Source: AP-15 sp963701815
GTDB taxonomy: Bacteria > Pseudomonadota > Alphaproteobacteria > ATCC43930 > CGMCC-115725
DNA length: 64,000 bases
Direction: 5' to 3'
NCBI GenBank assembly: GCA_963701815.1
Contig: CAVPBN010000050.1
Location: 124,001-188,000, forward strand
Shown: piece by piece, positions 63,161 through 64,000 of the stretch
Numbering within the stretch: the first letter of the stretch is position 1
Layout: every line of letters begins with the position of its first letter
The notes under the pieces: model-generated
Database searches by the model: none
Told to the model about the DNA's origin: nothing
The model's input: the letters and a program-made list of their open reading frames with translations, nothing else
Made by a program: the position numbers and the translations under genes

Positions 63161-64000
63161 TCAATCCGGCAATGCGGAGATCACGTACAGGGTTTGCACG
63201 ATCCCGCTCGGTTTGGCTTTGCCGCCAAAGGCGCGCGAGAAGATCGGGCCGATCTCGCCGCCGCGATAGATCCGGCTCAATGCCCGATCGACGGCGAGCC
63301 GGAAATCCTCGTCGCCGCGCGGCAGGGCCAGCGCGTAGGGCTCGATCGACAGATAATTGTCGGCCAGCATCAGCTTGTCCGGGGCCTTGCTCTGCCCGAT
63401 CAGCGAGGACAGGATCGAGCGGTCGGCAAAATAAGCCGACACTTTGCCGTCGTCGAGCATCGCCAGCCCATCGAGATGGGTCTTGGCCGGGATCACATCG
63501 GCGGTGGTTCCGGCATCCTTCAGGGTATTGCGCAGCTCCTCCTCGGTCGTGGTGCCGGCCAATACCCCGATCTTGCGCCCGCCCAGCGCCTTCAGACTGC
63601 GCGGGCCGTCAGCGCGGATCATCAACCCGGCGCCGTCGACAAAGGTCGGGATCGAGAAGTCGACCTGCTGGCGCCGCGACAGGGTCTCGGTCGTCGGCTC
63701 GCACAGCAATTCGGCCTTGCCCTGGGCGATCGCCTCGAAGCGATCCGTCGCGGTGACCGGAACGTACACTACCTCCAACGAGGGCAGGTGCAGCTGCTGG
63801 CCAAGCTGTTCGGCGACCGCCCGGCACAGATCGACCATAAAGCCGGCCGGCTTGCCCGCCTTGTCCTTGAACGAGAAAGGCGGGGCATCCTCGCGGTAGG
63901 CGATGCGGATCGCCTTGCCCTGCGCGACCTGTTCCAGGGCGCCGGCCGCGGCGCCTTTCGCTGCGGCGAGAGTTAGGAGGACCGGCAATGCCGCCGCGCA
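63161..64000 (-). CDS. Amino acid ABC transporter substrate-binding protein, 5' end outside window
   Basis: About 279 residues are visible; the frame is open to the window edge, where a signal peptide-like LPVLLTLAAAKGAAAG begins, so the true start lies beyond. The fold is the glutamate/glutamine-type solute-binding protein: IRIAYREDAPPFSFKDKAG, PAGFMVDLCRAVAEQLG and LLCEPTTETLSRRQQVDFSI. It ends in ISALPD. The ligand could be an acidic or polar amino acid. The partner permease genes would be upstream, outside the window. Confidence 0.85.
   Translation of the reverse strand, partial: CAAALPVLLTLAAAKGAAAGALEQVAQGKAIRIAYREDAPPFSFKDKAGKPAGFMVDLCRAVAEQLGQQLHLPSLEVVYVPVTATDRFEAIAQGKAELLCEPTTETLSRRQQVDFSIPTFVDGAGLMIRADGPRSLKALGGRKIGVLAGTTTEEELRNTLKDAGTTADVIPAKTHLDGLAMLDDGKVSAYFADRSILSSLIGQSKAPDKLMLADNYLSIEPYALALPRGDEDFRLAVDRALSRIYRGGEIGPIFSRAFGGKAKPSGIVQTLYVISALPD

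Overview
The window is high-GC DNA, densely packed with genes and with codon use typical of an alphaproteobacterium. I lean towards Rhodospirillales or Acetobacterales. The grounds are the sdhCDAB order, a BBP2-type porin, the DUF3618/holin-like envelope cluster, and many acyl-CoA, SDR and liv-type transport genes. No rRNA, tRNA or CRISPR array was found, so the placement rests on gene content only.

Layout. 1-3.8 kb: the end of a DUF4239 membrane protein, pgk, a CBS-BON protein and a membrane-anchored hypothetical protein. 3.8-10.6 kb: a GMC oxidoreductase, an aldo/keto reductase, a CoA-binding protein, an enoyl-CoA hydratase, a Rieske oxygenase, an O-methyltransferase stub and a MetE-like methyltransferase. 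10.9-18.2 kb: a GNAT-MFS pair, a complete liv-type transporter (GFKHM order) and hisI. 18.2-22.7 kb: small envelope/stress proteins and a class A penicillin-binding protein. 22.7-28.8 kb: a long leftward run of a CitE-like lyase, sdhCDAB, a nucleoside hydrolase and a NIPSNAP protein. 29-37.5 kb: pyridoxal kinase, an SDR, a HAD phosphatase, two metallophosphoesterases, a porin and a small secreted protein behind two FNR/FixK-like boxes. 37.65-42.02 kb: a compact four-gene module of coiled-coil protein, membrane-anchored OmpA-domain protein, Ras-like GTPase and class III nucleotide cyclase. 42-45.4 kb: two SDRs, a sirtuin and an RlmM-like methyltransferase. 45.4-48.8 kb: an AT-richer foreign patch with two different IS5-family elements around and inside the relic of a GLUG-repeat/alpha-beta hydrolase protein. 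48.8-64 kb: an enoyl-CoA hydratase, a taurine/nitrate-type ABC transporter, thrC, an M16 peptidase, udh, a two-subunit CoA-transferase, a decayed hig toxin-antitoxin cassette with a MITE-like element, an amidase, acuI, a thiolase, pyrC and the end of a solute-binding protein.

How it works together. Much of the content is catabolic: uptake of branched-chain amino acids or similar substrates, CoA activation, beta-oxidation-type steps, thiolase, an acrylyl-CoA reductase-like enzyme, and entry to the TCA cycle through succinate dehydrogenase. The 37.65-42.02 kb module looks like a signalling unit joining the cell envelope to a small GTPase and a cyclic nucleotide.

A window-wide oddity must colour every reading. 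At least nine otherwise intact, conserved genes (including livH, pyrC and CoA-transferase subunit B) are broken by single-base shifts, most of them one extra base. Removing the extra base restores family-typical proteins. This looks more like uncorrected sequencing error than biological decay, except in the IS-rich patch and the hig cassette, where relics are expected.
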